Shown here one piece after another: positions 33,826-43,543 of a DNA stretch of 64,000 bases (positions are counted from its first letter, which is position 1; every line of letters starts with the position of its first letter). Origin of the DNA: Maridesulfovibrio frigidus DSM 17176 (GTDB lineage: Bacteria > Desulfobacterota > Desulfovibrionia > Desulfovibrionales > Desulfovibrionaceae); NCBI RefSeq assembly GCF_000711735.1, contig NZ_JONL01000004.1, positions 1 through 64,000 of the forward strand, given 5' to 3'. The position numbers were made by a program, and so were the translations under genes. The notes below the pieces were generated by a model, which saw nothing but the letters and a program-made list of their open reading frames with translations, did no database searches and was not told the origin of the DNA.

Positions 33826-36222
33826 CTATTCCTCTTCTTCCTTAACGTAGCCACACCCTTTTTCAGGACAAGCAACGTGTGCGCCCTTCGCCTTAGTGGT
33901 CTTTTGGACCAGAACAGGGTGATTACACTTAGGACAAGGCCCGTCAATTGGCGGATACCATACTGCGTAATCGCAATCTGGGTACTGGTCACAAGAATAA
34001 AAGATCTTACCACGACGAGAACTTTTCTCTACCAAATCGCCTTTACAGCCATCCCTAGGACACTTAACGCCAGTGGTAAACGGCTTAGCAAATTTACAAT
34101 CGGGGTAGTTACTACATGCGATGAAACGACTGCCTGTGCGCGCTCTCTTAATAATGAGATCGCCCTTACAATCAGGACACGTTCCGACCACCTGTGACTC
34201 TTCCGTCTCAACTACTTCAATCTTACCATCATCATCACGAGCAAAATTCTTAATACTGCGACAGTCAGGATAACCGGAACACCCGAGAAATTCACCGCGG
34301 CTTGAACGCTTGATAGCCATAGGCTTTCCGCATTTTTCACAAACTACGCCGGTATCTTCGGGGGCTTCATCCTCAAGTACAACAATCGCACCTTTTTCAT
34401 CGCGGGCGAAGTTAACGATGGATTTGCAGTCAGGGTAACTAGAACAACCTAAAAATTCGCCAGTGCGACCGAACTTGATAACCATCGGTGCTTCGCATTT
34501 TTCGCAAACTACACCAGTATCTTCGCCGCCGCGCTTCATTTCTTTCTGCGCAACTGCAAGGGTCGGATAGAATCCGTCAGCGAACTTCCTCATCAGATCT
34601 GTCCACAGAACCTTGCCTTCCGCAACATCATCAAGCTGTTTTTCCATGGCGGCGGTGAATCCCACATCCATAAGCTCTTTGAAATGTTCGCTTAGCTGGT
34701 CACTGACAACAAACCCGAGTTCGGTAGGTACAAATTTCTTTTCTTCAAGGATTACGTATTCACGATCCTGAATTGTTGAAATAATCGCCGCATAAGTTGA
34801 AGGACGGCCAATGCCTTTCTCTTCAAGCTCGCGAACAAGTGATGCCTCTGAATAACGTGCAGGCGGCTGAGTGAATTTCTGCTCTTTATCAAGCTTATTC
34901 AATTTCAGAGTTTCACCGATCTCCAATTTTGGAAGCTCGATAAGTTTTTCGTCGCCAGTCTTACCGGTTACGCGCATAAACCCAGGGAAAAGCAGTCTTT
35001 CACCCTTTGAACGCCAGAGAGTTTCTCCAGCTTTAACGGTAACAACAGTATCCCAGAAACGAGCCTGAGCCATCTGCGAAGCAACGAACCTGCTCCAGAT
35101 AAGCTTATAAACTTTAAACTGATCAGGAGGCAGAAATGATTTTATATCTTCAGGCTGAATCATAACGTCTACAGGTCTGATAGCTTCATGAGCATCCTGC
35201 GCGCCACCTTTAGATTTAAAGACTCTGGCCTTTGGCGGATAAAATTCTTTGCCGTACTTATCAAGAATGAGTTCTTTGGCTGCGTCGCGTGCTTCATTCG
35301 CAATGCGGAAGGAATCAGTACGCATATAGGTGATAAGCGCTGTTGTGCCCTTCTCGCCAAGCTCAACCCCTTCATAAAGCCTCTGAGCAAGAGTCATAGT
35401 ACGCTTAGCGGAGTAACCTAATCTACGGTTAGCATCCTGCTGAAGAGTAGAAGTAATATATGGAGGCAGCGGATTACGCTTACGTTCTTTTTCAGTAAGA
35501 TCGGTAATTTCATAAGTCGCATCCTTAATTGATGCTTCTAATGCTTCCGCTTCATCAGCAGAACCGATAGCGGCTTTTTTGCCTTTTATTTTCCAAAGAT
35601 CGGCAGCAAAAGGAGGTGGGTTAATACCTTCCAGTTCCGCCTTAAAAAGCCAATATTCCTCAGGAATGAATAAGCGTCTTTCTTTTTCGCGCTCTACAAC
35701 AATCTTAAGCGCAACAGACTGAACACGTCCGGCTGAAATACCGCGCTTAACTTTTTTCCATAGGATTGGAGAAATTTTATAACCAACGAGGCGGTCAAGA
35801 ATACGACGTGCCTGCTGTGAATCAAAGAGCTGCTCATTAAGCGGCTTAGGGTGCTCAAGAGCTTCTTTAACTGCACGGGCGGTGATTTCATTGAACTGAA
35901 TACGGCTTACGTTCTCGTTAACGTCCTTAATAATGGCCGCAACATGCCAACCAATGGCTTCACCTTCGCGGTCGGGGTCAGGTGCCAGATAGACGTGGTC
36001 AGCCTTGGCTGCCGCTTTCCTCAGTTTGCTTACCACATCCTCTTTACCGGGGATGATCTGGTAGTGGGGGGTAAAATCACCTTCTTCATCAACACCAAGC
36101 TTGTTCTTAGGCAAATCACGCACGTGACCGACTGATGCGGCCACTTGATAATTTTTACCAAGGAACTTGCTAATGGTTTTTACCTTTGCTGGGGACTCGA
36201 CGACAATCAGATCTTTACTCAT
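33826..36222 (-). CDS. topA: DNA topoisomerase I with five C-terminal zinc ribbons
   Basis: Relaxes negative supercoils. N-terminal TOPRIM domain (DLIVVESPAKVKTISKFLG, then APDPDREGEAIGWHVA), catalytic Tyr in TALITYMRTDS, and the IGRPSTYA motif. The C-terminus has five Cys4 ribbons (CEKC...CSSYPDC, CEKC...CSGYPDC, CPDC...CSNYPDC, CPRDGC...CDQYPDC, CPKC...CPEKGC), more than the three of E. coli. 798 residues. No strong ribosome-binding site before the ATG. Confidence 0.96.
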   Translation of the reverse strand: MSKDLIVVESPAKVKTISKFLGKNYQVAASVGHVRDLPKNKLGVDEEGDFTPHYQIIPGKEDVVSKLRKAAAKADHVYLAPDPDREGEAIGWHVAAIIKDVNENVSRIQFNEITARAVKEALEHPKPLNEQLFDSQQARRILDRLVGYKISPILWKKVKRGISAGRVQSVALKIVVEREKERRLFIPEEYWLFKAELEGINPPPFAADLWKIKGKKAAIGSADEAEALEASIKDATYEITDLTEKERKRNPLPPYITSTLQQDANRRLGYSAKRTMTLAQRLYEGVELGEKGTTALITYMRTDSFRIANEARDAAKELILDKYGKEFYPPKARVFKSKGGAQDAHEAIRPVDVMIQPEDIKSFLPPDQFKVYKLIWSRFVASQMAQARFWDTVVTVKAGETLWRSKGERLLFPGFMRVTGKTGDEKLIELPKLEIGETLKLNKLDKEQKFTQPPARYSEASLVRELEEKGIGRPSTYAAIISTIQDREYVILEEKKFVPTELGFVVSDQLSEHFKELMDVGFTAAMEKQLDDVAEGKVLWTDLMRKFADGFYPTLAVAQKEMKRGGEDTGVVCEKCEAPMVIKFGRTGEFLGCSSYPDCKSIVNFARDEKGAIVVLEDEAPEDTGVVCEKCGKPMAIKRSSRGEFLGCSGYPDCRSIKNFARDDDGKIEVVETEESQVVGTCPDCKGDLIIKRARTGSRFIACSNYPDCKFAKPFTTGVKCPRDGCKGDLVEKSSRRGKIFYSCDQYPDCDYAVWYPPIDGPCPKCNHPVLVQKTTKAKGAHVACPEKGCGYVKEEEE

Positions 36223-36345
36223 AGTTTGGAGCCTATAACCATCACTGAGAGACTATGCAACCCTAAAAACAGCGTGAAAACTGATTTCAGACCTGAAAAA
36301 GACATCAATAGCGAGGAACGTAATTATTTTTAAACTGTTTAACAA

Positions 36346-36639
36346 TCAGGAAGTAATGAGATTTTTCAACGACATCAACTTGTCAGATAAATATTTTGCA
36401 TCTTTTTTATCACGGGCTGACAACTCAAGCTCTTTAGCCACCACACTTACTTCAGGAAAACCAAATGTTCTAGCTGATCCAGCAAGCGCATGCGCTCCTT
36501 TATATAAATTCTCAAGGGAATCCTCACACCCTTTAGACGTGTAAGCTGCTAGAAACTCTTCCAGCAAACCGACGCGCCCTCCAAGATCTGCGGCATACCG
36601 CTTATTAAGTTCCGCTAACTTTTTTTCCAACTCATTCAC
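36346..36639 (-). CDS. Histidine phosphotransfer (HPt) domain protein
   Basis: 97 residues, an all-helical HPt domain with the phosphorylatable His in YKGAHALAGSARTFG. It would relay phosphate between a hybrid kinase and a response regulator. No kinase or receiver is adjacent; it sits 11 bases after the Acr3 gene and is probably co-transcribed with it. Confidence 0.85.
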   Translation of the reverse strand: MNELEKKLAELNKRYAADLGGRVGLLEEFLAAYTSKGCEDSLENLYKGAHALAGSARTFGFPEVSVVAKELELSARDKKDAKYLSDKLMSLKNLITS

Positions 36640-36650
36640 TACATTACCCC

Positions 36651-37718
36651 TTAAACTTGAACATTCCGAACCGTTCCCTGAAAATATTTCCGTTTAAAAA
36701 ATAAAGCGACACCCACAAGTGATATCAATACAGGAACCTCAACTAATGGCCCGATAACTGCGGCAAATGCTTCTCCTGAATTAATACCGAACACCGCAAT
36801 AGCAACAGCTATAGCAAGCTCAAAGTTATTTGAAGCCGCTGTAAAACTAAGGGTTGCTGATTGCTCATATGTTGCACCAAACTTATGCGCCATGTAAAAT
36901 GAGACTAAAAACATAATCAGGAAATATATAGAAAGAGGAATTGCAATGCGAATAACATCAAAGGGTAATTCAATAACTTTTTCACCCTTTAAAGAGAACA
37001 TAACCACAATTGTAAAAAGTAAAAAGACAAGAGTTAAGGGACTGATTTTAGGGATGAATTTTTGCTCATACCATTCCAGTCCTTTAAATTTTATTCCAAT
37101 AAAGCGGGAAAGCATACCAGCTATAAATGGGATGCCTAAATATATAAATACACTTTCAGCTATCTGCCCCATGGAAATGTTTACCACGACACCTTCAAAG
37201 CCGAACCAACCGGGCAAAATAGTGAGAAATATATACGCGTATGCTGAAAAGAATAGGACTTGAAAAATTGAGTTAAATGCAACCAGACCGGCACAGTACT
37301 CTGTATCGCCTTTAGCTAAATCATTCCAAACAATAACCATCGCTATACAACGAGCCAAACCTATAAGAATTAAGCCGACCATATACTCATGATAGCCAGA
37401 TAAGAACGCTACCGCGAGGCCAAACATAAGCACCGGACCAATCACCCAGTTTTGAACCAAAGACAAAGCCAGAATTTTTGTATCCTTAAAGACTTTACCA
37501 AGTTGCTCATATTTCACCTTTGCAAGAGGTGGATACATCATAAGAATAAGACCGATCGCAATGGGAATATTAGTCGTCCCTACCTGAAAAGAGTTAATTA
37601 CATCTTTAATACTAGGATAGAAAAATCCCCCACCTACTCCAATAAGCATCGCTAAAAAAATCCAAAGAGTTAAGTAACGATCAAGAAATGATAACCTTTG
37701 AACGGTAGAGTCAGACAT
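36651..37718 (-). CDS. acr3: Acr3-family arsenite efflux permease
   Basis: Ten-helix membrane transporter exporting arsenite, 355 residues. The essential Cys lies in [18 protein letters not shown] and the later [18 protein letters not shown] motif is conserved in the family. No arsR regulator or arsC reductase is next to it. The downstream HPt gene is an unusual partner. Confidence 0.92.
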   Translation of the reverse strand: MSDSTVQRLSFLDRYLTLWIFLAMLIGVGGGFFYPSIKDVINSFQVGTTNIPIAIGLILMMYPPLAKVKYEQLGKVFKDTKILALSLVQNWVIGPVLMFGLAVAFLSGYHEYMVGLILIGLARCIAMVIVWNDLAKGDTEYCAGLVAFNSIFQVLFFSAYAYIFLTILPGWFGFEGVVVNISMGQIAESVFIYLGIPFIAGMLSRFIGIKFKGLEWYEQKFIPKISPLTLVFLLFTIVVMFSLKGEKVIELPFDVIRIAIPLSIYFLIMFLVSFYMAHKFGATYEQSATLSFTAASNNFELAIAVAIAVFGINSGEAFAAVIGPLVEVPVLISLVGVALFFKRKYFQGTVRNVQV

Positions 37719-37769
37719 ACATAGCTCTCCCTTAAAAAATCTATATAAAAACTGGCCCGCTGTTTGGCG

Positions 37770-40700
37770 TTAAACCTCCGAACCAATATCTTTCAAACGC
37801 TTCTTATCTTCTTTACGCTTTTCTTTCCACTCCATGAATCCCATCAGCAGGTCCCACTCTACGGGAATGATAAATAATGTCAGGAATGTTGCGGTGCAAA
37901 GGCCCGTTACGAAAGTAGAAGCCATGGCGCCCCACACTAATGAATAGGACGGAAAACCTATTGCCATCGGTAGTAAACCGAGGGTTGTGGTCAGTGTGGT
38001 TAAGAGAATGGGCCGGAGCCTGATTCGAACACCTTCACGGAGGGCGTCCTTGCGGCTCATGCCTCCCTGATACAACTTATTTATAAAGTCTAATAACACT
38101 AAGGAATCATTAACGACAACCCCGGTTACACCAACCGTGGCAATAAAGCTATTTACCGTAAATACTGTTTGCGACAAAAATGTCCCGAGTATTACCCCTG
38201 TAAGAGAGAATATTACGGCTGATAAAATAATAACCGGTTGTAAATATGATTGAAACTGAGTCGCTAAAACCAGATAAATTATCAATATTGCGGTTAAAAA
38301 GGCATACAATAGGGACGTATATGACTTTCTGGTAGATTCAAATTCACCGGAGAAGTTAACCGTTGCACCGGGAAAATCTCCGCGTACTGATTCATAAAAC
38401 TTCTTAACTCTGTTCACAGCAGTCGAAGAAGAAAGACGCGATCCCGGTTTAATATTGGCAGTGATTGTCACAGCTCTCTGGCTCATGAATCTGTTAAACT
38501 GCCCGGGCTCCATATATATAGACACCTTGGATATATCACCAAGCCTAACGGCACTTTCATTATGTTCGAGAATTGGAATGCTGAGCGCATCTTCTGGCGC
38601 ATTCAGGTATTCTGGATCAATTTTTAAACGTAAATCAACATCTTCGTCAGCAAGTCTAAACTCACCTACGAAACGGCCATCAAGGACTGATCCGGATAAT
38701 TTAGCCACCTGTATAGGGGTAAGTCCATACTCAGATATTCTTTCATTAATAGGCATGAACCTGAATATTCTGTTAGGCGTCCCATCATCTTTACCTAGAT
38801 TAATTAGTTCAGGAGCTAGCTCTTGATTGTTTTTAATAAATCCTAAAACCGCTCCTGTCAGACCTTGAACAGATCCATGATCAGTTCCGAGAATCCTGAT
38901 ATTCAAATCTTTACCAGTAGGAGGACCGTCCTTTTCGGGGCGAACTCTAAGAGTCCATCCATTGCCCTCAAACTTCTCAACCTGCTTCCGTATATATTGC
39001 AAATGAGTTCCCGGATCATTTTCCGGAGCATCAGCGAAAACCTGTTTATTTTTGGCAGGCAACTCGACAACAATGTTCCCTAAATTACTTCCGTGAACCA
39101 TTTCATAATCTTCGTTCTGATAGAAACCTGCAAAAGCTGTTGCCGACTTGGACATACCCGGACCCATTTTTTCAATAAATACCGACATCCTTTTAAGCTT
39201 ATCAGATGTTACCTCAATGGGGGTTGCGATAGGCCCTTCCATTTCTATATAATAAAGGCTGTAATCATCAGGGAAGAACTTAATTTTAATGAGAGGTATG
39301 GCACCGGAAATGGATGCTCCTAAAATGAAAATAGCTAAGAAGAAGGCAGCAAACACAACTCCCAGCGAACTAAAGCGAAAACGCATTACAACTGAAAGAA
39401 GTTTATCCGTCCAGCGTCTAAGAGGGCGCATGAATACTGGCTCATGGAGAGTGTGATCACCACCCTGAGTCAATTTTTTTGCTCCCGGCCAGTCAAGAAA
39501 ATGCGAAGGCAGAATGATCAAACATTCTATCAGTGAGGCGATGAGCGCAAAAGTTACTGCTTTTGGAACCTGAGCAAAAAACTCACCTGTCGAACCGGAC
39601 ATTATAAGCATTGGCAAGAAGGCGGCGACCGTTGTTACTGTTGCTGAAATAACCGGTAGGAAAACTTCCGAAGTCCCGTCAATTACCGCGTCTTTTAAAC
39701 TTTTACCTTCCTGCACATGACGAAAAATATTCTCTACAACAACGATTGCATCATCAACAATAATACCACTCACCAGAACAAACGAGAAAAGAGTTATCTG
39801 ATTGAGCGAGTTGCCTGTGAGGCGCATTATGGTCATGGTCACGAGAAATGCGAATGGCACGCCGATGGTGGTGAGCATTGCATTTCGAAAGCCCATAACC
39901 AGATAAATAACTATAAATACCAGCCCAATACCAACCAGTAAGTTAAGGCCGAGAGTTTTCATGGCCTCATCAATATGAAGCCTCTGATCATTAGTCAGAA
40001 CAAGTTTAACTCCTTCACGCTCCAAAGCTTCCTTGAATGAAGCAGCAATAACTTCTACTTCTTCTGCAATACTTACGGCATTACCGTCGCGGGTTTTAAC
40101 AATCTTAAGTGTTACCGCATTCTGTCCGTTGATCGAGGTAATGACCTGAGGATCGCGGTATGAAACACGTGCGTCACTCATGACATCACCGATCGTAACA
40201 AATGAACCTTCGCCATCCATACGGATAATTGTTTCAGCTATTTCTTCTCTGGTACGGAACCGTTCGTCCACAACGACAACAAACTCGCCCTCATTCGAGA
40301 CAAAATCTCCGGCAGGAATGGAAATATTAGATTCAGCCAGCGCGCGCGCCGCATCATCAAAGGTAACTCTAAACCGGATTAATTTTTGCGGATCAAGGCT
40401 GACATGATATTCCCGTACGTATTCGCCTTCCACCTTAACCTGATTAACACCGGGAATTTTGCGCAAGGGGACTTTCATTTCGTCCGCCATCATAGCAAGT
40501 GCTCGGTTAGCCCTATCACCCACTAAGCACACCCTGATCACAGGTAACCACTCACTCACGTTTATTTCGGAAAAAACCGGAGGATCCATCTCTTTGGGCA
40601 GGTCATTCTGAATAGAAAGCACTCGAAAACGTAATTCGTCATAACCAGTTTTGTAATCGGTATCGTCAATAAATTTTACAAGAATACTAGACCTTTCGCG

Positions 40701-40958
40701 AAAAGAGCGTGATCTTATGTATTCGACGTTCTCCAGATCATCAAGGGCATCCTCAATCTTCTTCGTTACAAGAGCCTCAACGTCTGCAGGGGAAGCGCCC
40801 GGTAAGAATCCCGTGATCACAACCTTTCCCATGTGAACATTAGGATAACGTTCAACAGGAAGATCGTAGGCACAAAAAATACCGACAACCATCAGCAATA
40901 TAAAGATAATATTGATGAAGACAGTCTGTTTCAGGGTAAACCGCATAAATCCCTTCAT
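37770..40958 (-). CDS. RND-family efflux transporter (AcrB/MdtB-like)
   Basis: Proton-driven inner-membrane pump, about 1062 residues, with the typical 1+5+1+5 helix plan. ERYPNVHMGKVVITGFLPGA is the porter-domain start, LVSGIIVDDAIVVVENIFRH carries the two helix-4 Asp residues of the proton relay, and VTGVVVNDSLVLLDFIN is the matching helix-10 region. ATG 40958 has AAGGAG 8 bases upstream. It ends the tetR-adaptor-pump operon; there is no outer-membrane channel gene nearby. Confidence 0.93.
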   Translation of the reverse strand: MKGFMRFTLKQTVFINIIFILLMVVGIFCAYDLPVERYPNVHMGKVVITGFLPGASPADVEALVTKKIEDALDDLENVEYIRSRSFRERSSILVKFIDDTDYKTGYDELRFRVLSIQNDLPKEMDPPVFSEINVSEWLPVIRVCLVGDRANRALAMMADEMKVPLRKIPGVNQVKVEGEYVREYHVSLDPQKLIRFRVTFDDAARALAESNISIPAGDFVSNEGEFVVVVDERFRTREEIAETIIRMDGEGSFVTIGDVMSDARVSYRDPQVITSINGQNAVTLKIVKTRDGNAVSIAEEVEVIAASFKEALEREGVKLVLTNDQRLHIDEAMKTLGLNLLVGIGLVFIVIYLVMGFRNAMLTTIGVPFAFLVTMTIMRLTGNSLNQITLFSFVLVSGIIVDDAIVVVENIFRHVQEGKSLKDAVIDGTSEVFLPVISATVTTVAAFLPMLIMSGSTGEFFAQVPKAVTFALIASLIECLIILPSHFLDWPGAKKLTQGGDHTLHEPVFMRPLRRWTDKLLSVVMRFRFSSLGVVFAAFFLAIFILGASISGAIPLIKIKFFPDDYSLYYIEMEGPIATPIEVTSDKLKRMSVFIEKMGPGMSKSATAFAGFYQNEDYEMVHGSNLGNIVVELPAKNKQVFADAPENDPGTHLQYIRKQVEKFEGNGWTLRVRPEKDGPPTGKDLNIRILGTDHGSVQGLTGAVLGFIKNNQELAPELINLGKDDGTPNRIFRFMPINERISEYGLTPIQVAKLSGSVLDGRFVGEFRLADEDVDLRLKIDPEYLNAPEDALSIPILEHNESAVRLGDISKVSIYMEPGQFNRFMSQRAVTITANIKPGSRLSSSTAVNRVKKFYESVRGDFPGATVNFSGEFESTRKSYTSLLYAFLTAILIIYLVLATQFQSYLQPVIILSAVIFSLTGVILGTFLSQTVFTVNSFIATVGVTGVVVNDSLVLLDFINKLYQGGMSRKDALREGVRIRLRPILLTTLTTTLGLLPMAIGFPSYSLVWGAMASTFVTGLCTATFLTLFIIPVEWDLLMGFMEWKEKRKEDKKRLKDIGSEV

Positions 40959-41057
40959 GAGAAGGCTCCTTGTTAAGTTGCAACACAGTCGCAATTAACT
41001 GAAAATATAATGATTAATCTTGAAAACAAAACAATCAGACAATATCTAGTCCATCAA

Positions 41058-42074
41058 TTAAGGCTTAAGTAAAAATTCTTCTCCAGCTTTAACAGCACGT
41101 GAGGAAACGCGAAGATTACCATCCTTAGACTTGCCAAGTAGAAGGACTTTAACCCTTACACCATCGGGCCTGACAAGGAATTTATCATCGTAAGCTTTCA
41201 CAAGTGATGACTCAGGCACAACCACAGCTCCCCCAGGATCAGGCATTTCAATTTTTAACTCGGTACGAAGCCCGCCACGGAACTTAAAATCTCCGCTGAT
41301 TATCTCAAAATCAGCATCAATTTTACGTGTTTCAGGGTCAAAATCAGGTGAAATCCGCTCAAGTTTAGCTTCAACCGTTTTATCAAATCCGGGGAATTCA
41401 AGAGTGACTTTACTGCCCATTTTAATAATCTTATCAAGCTCCTTTACTGTGAGCGCATAAGGAACCAGCAAAGTTTTAAAATTACCAAGCTCTGCCACTT
41501 TTTCGCCCTTGGTCACCCATTCGCCCGGCTCAATGTAACGCTTTATTACTTTCCAGCCAGCAGGTGCGCGCAAAGTGTAACGGCGCAAATGTTCCTGATC
41601 CACGCTAAGCTTAAGCTGAGTCAGCCTAAGTAAGCTTTTTGCTCCATTCAAATTTCGCATATGCAGATCTAATTCAGACTGGGCGGCAGTATTACGCTTA
41701 ACCAGCTTTGTGTAACGATCAGCTTCTTTACGAAAATAATCCAAGTCAGACTGCAACCTACTAATATCGGCCTTTAGCTGAGCTATTTCAAGCTTAATGA
41801 ATTTTGGGTCAAGAGTAGCAAACCTACCCTTAGCGCCGATGGTATCGCCGATATCAGCAAAAACGGACACGCACATGGCAGACTCTTCACTTACCAAAGT
41901 CATTCCAACTCTTGGACGTGTAAAGCCAGTTAAAGTCACGACTCTAGAAGCAGGTGTTGCTTTAAAGACTTCCGCCGCAGAAGCCCTTAGCGTCGTGGGC
42001 GTTGTTAAACACACCATTGCTGCTAAAACAAAGAACTGAAGATATGATAACAAGTTGTTATTTTTAACTTTCAT
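41058..42074 (-). CDS. RND efflux periplasmic adaptor (HlyD/MFP family)
   Basis: 338 residues: signal peptide (LQFFVLAAMVCLTTPTTLRA), lipoyl-like and alpha-hairpin regions (IAQLKADISRLQSDLDYFRK, AAQSELDLHMRNLNGAKSLL), then beta-barrel and membrane-proximal parts (RTELKIEMPDPGGAVVVPES). It links the RND pump to an outer-membrane channel. It overlaps tetR by about 11 bases and precedes the pump by 99 bases. Confidence 0.9.
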   Translation of the reverse strand: MKVKNNNLLSYLQFFVLAAMVCLTTPTTLRASAAEVFKATPASRVVTLTGFTRPRVGMTLVSEESAMCVSVFADIGDTIGAKGRFATLDPKFIKLEIAQLKADISRLQSDLDYFRKEADRYTKLVKRNTAAQSELDLHMRNLNGAKSLLRLTQLKLSVDQEHLRRYTLRAPAGWKVIKRYIEPGEWVTKGEKVAELGNFKTLLVPYALTVKELDKIIKMGSKVTLEFPGFDKTVEAKLERISPDFDPETRKIDADFEIISGDFKFRGGLRTELKIEMPDPGGAVVVPESSLVKAYDDKFLVRPDGVRVKVLLLGKSKDGNLRVSSRAVKAGEEFLLKP

Positions 42075-42708
42075 CTTGTTTATCCTTTCTCATTTTTTCC
42101 CGCTCAATTTGCGGAATGGTTATGAAATCAAGAACTTCTTCGAAAATATTATCCATATCGATGCCGGGAAGACTACTTTGGAGCCTGCCTGTTGCCGCCA
42201 ATGAGGCCAACCCATGAACCGTAGCCCAAAGCGTAGCCACTGAAGTTTCAAGAGAAACATCACCAACATGGCCAGTTGCAATGCACTCACGGACAGTTTC
42301 TTTAAAATTAATAAAACTTTGGTGAGGTTTACCTACCCACTTTTCTGAACAGCAAAATGAAGGAACAGCTTTGGTAAAAAGAAGATCGTAATATTCTGGT
42401 TCCTTACGAGCATAATCCAGATATATTCGGCCTCCTTCTCTAAGCCGCTGAAAAGGGTCTTTGATATCACCCAGATGGCTTTGCATCTCTCCGAATCTCT
42501 GCATTCCTTCCATTTTAAGGGATAAAATTAAGTCTTCTTTGTTCTTGAAGTAACGGTAAAGGGCTGCAGGACTGTATTTTATGCGGGATGCAATCTTTCT
42601 CATAGAAACATTGTCAAACCCGTCTTTAGCAAAAAGCTCTTTTGCGGCATCTAAAATCTTACGCCGCATACGCTCATGTTCCATTTCTTTTCTTGTTGCT
42701 GTTGTCAT
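42064..42708 (-). CDS. TetR-family repressor of the RND operon
   Basis: About 214 residues. The N-terminal helix-turn-helix reads ILDAAKELFAKDGFDNVSMRKIASRIKYS (split here: SMRKIASRI, PAALYRYFKNKEDLI), followed by an all-helical ligand domain ending in a Lys-rich tail. ATG 42708 is preferred; upstream in-frame codons would run through the operator-like repeats. Probably represses its own operon until a drug or bile-like ligand binds. Confidence 0.9.
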   Translation of the reverse strand: MTTATRKEMEHERMRRKILDAAKELFAKDGFDNVSMRKIASRIKYSPAALYRYFKNKEDLILSLKMEGMQRFGEMQSHLGDIKDPFQRLREGGRIYLDYARKEPEYYDLLFTKAVPSFCCSEKWVGKPHQSFINFKETVRECIATGHVGDVSLETSVATLWATVHGLASLAATGRLQSSLPGIDMDNIFEEVLDFITIPQIEREKMRKDKQDES

Positions 42709-42720
42709 AAACAGAAAATA

Positions 42721-42753
42721 ACAAACAGTGTTCACGTTGTAAACAGTGTTCAC
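42721..42753. promoter_or_regulatory. Tandem operator-like repeats before tetR
   Basis: AAACAGTGTTCAC occurs at 42723-42735 and 42741-42753, 18 bp apart, directly upstream of tetR. Each copy is part of a near-palindrome (GTGAACACTGTTTAC), the usual form of TetR-family operators, and two copies on adjacent helical faces would suit two dimers. Confidence 0.75.
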
Positions 42754-42886
42754 ATAAAGCATTGCTATAACGTACACAGATGCTCATTACTAAAAACAGC
42801 AACAGTAGGCCTTGCATTTTTGATCAAAAGTATTTGGGGATAATAATTTGGAATAGATGAAAAGAACGTAAAATAAGTGCCAAATT

Positions 42887-43543
42887 TTATGGATTTATAA
42901 CCTTACTTCCATTGAAAATTATCTGCCATAACCTCTCGAAGGCATGGCCTGTATTCTCTGCATCATAAGGATCAGCTTCAATAAGGGACAATCCCTTTTC
43001 ATAAAATTCAAGCGGGCGCGTAAGAATTCTATCTTTGCGGACCATAAATAAACCAGTTGCACCACTTGCTATAAACTGGCTGGGAGAAGGCCTATTAAAC
43101 AATCTCTCGTAAACAGCGCCAACAGGTATATCTTTACCCCAGCCCAGCCACTTACCTTTACTCTCTAGGTCGCCCATTTGGTGCGGCCTGCCTAGCTGGT
43201 CACAGCGGAGCCGAAACCATGCCAATCCTTTAAAGGGAACATTGCGCGCGACAATTTCCTGAATCTGCTCAGCCAGCGTAATAGAATTCGCCCCTTCTTC
43301 CATATGAAAGAAGGGGGAACCCTGTAAAAAAACTGTGAATTCAGCAAAATCAGGATAGCTCCGCACAATATGAGTCAGATAGGTATGAGCCTCCCTGCCT
43401 ATATTAGGCAGGGCAATAGCCCCGTCCACGGTAGTTTCACCTTTATTATATATGACAGAGGGATACCGGACATCCCCAAGCCATGAAAGGTCTTCACTAT
43501 AGCGCGCAACTACTAGCTGAACCTTATCCTTACTTCTGCACAT
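42887..43543 (-). CDS. DUF3431 family protein
   Basis: About 218 residues, soluble, no signal peptide. LVVARYSEDLSWL at the start, YNKGETT, LPNIGREAHTYLTHIV and FLQGSPFFH are typical of DUF3431, a family thought to be glycosyltransferase-related but without proven function. It overlaps the 3' end of nhaA by 14 bases. The start is uncertain (ATG 43543 or GTG 43552). Confidence 0.75.
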   Translation of the reverse strand: MCRSKDKVQLVVARYSEDLSWLGDVRYPSVIYNKGETTVDGAIALPNIGREAHTYLTHIVRSYPDFAEFTVFLQGSPFFHMEEGANSITLAEQIQEIVARNVPFKGLAWFRLRCDQLGRPHQMGDLESKGKWLGWGKDIPVGAVYERLFNRPSPSQFIASGATGLFMVRKDRILTRPLEFYEKGLSLIEADPYDAENTGHAFERLWQIIFNGSKVINP

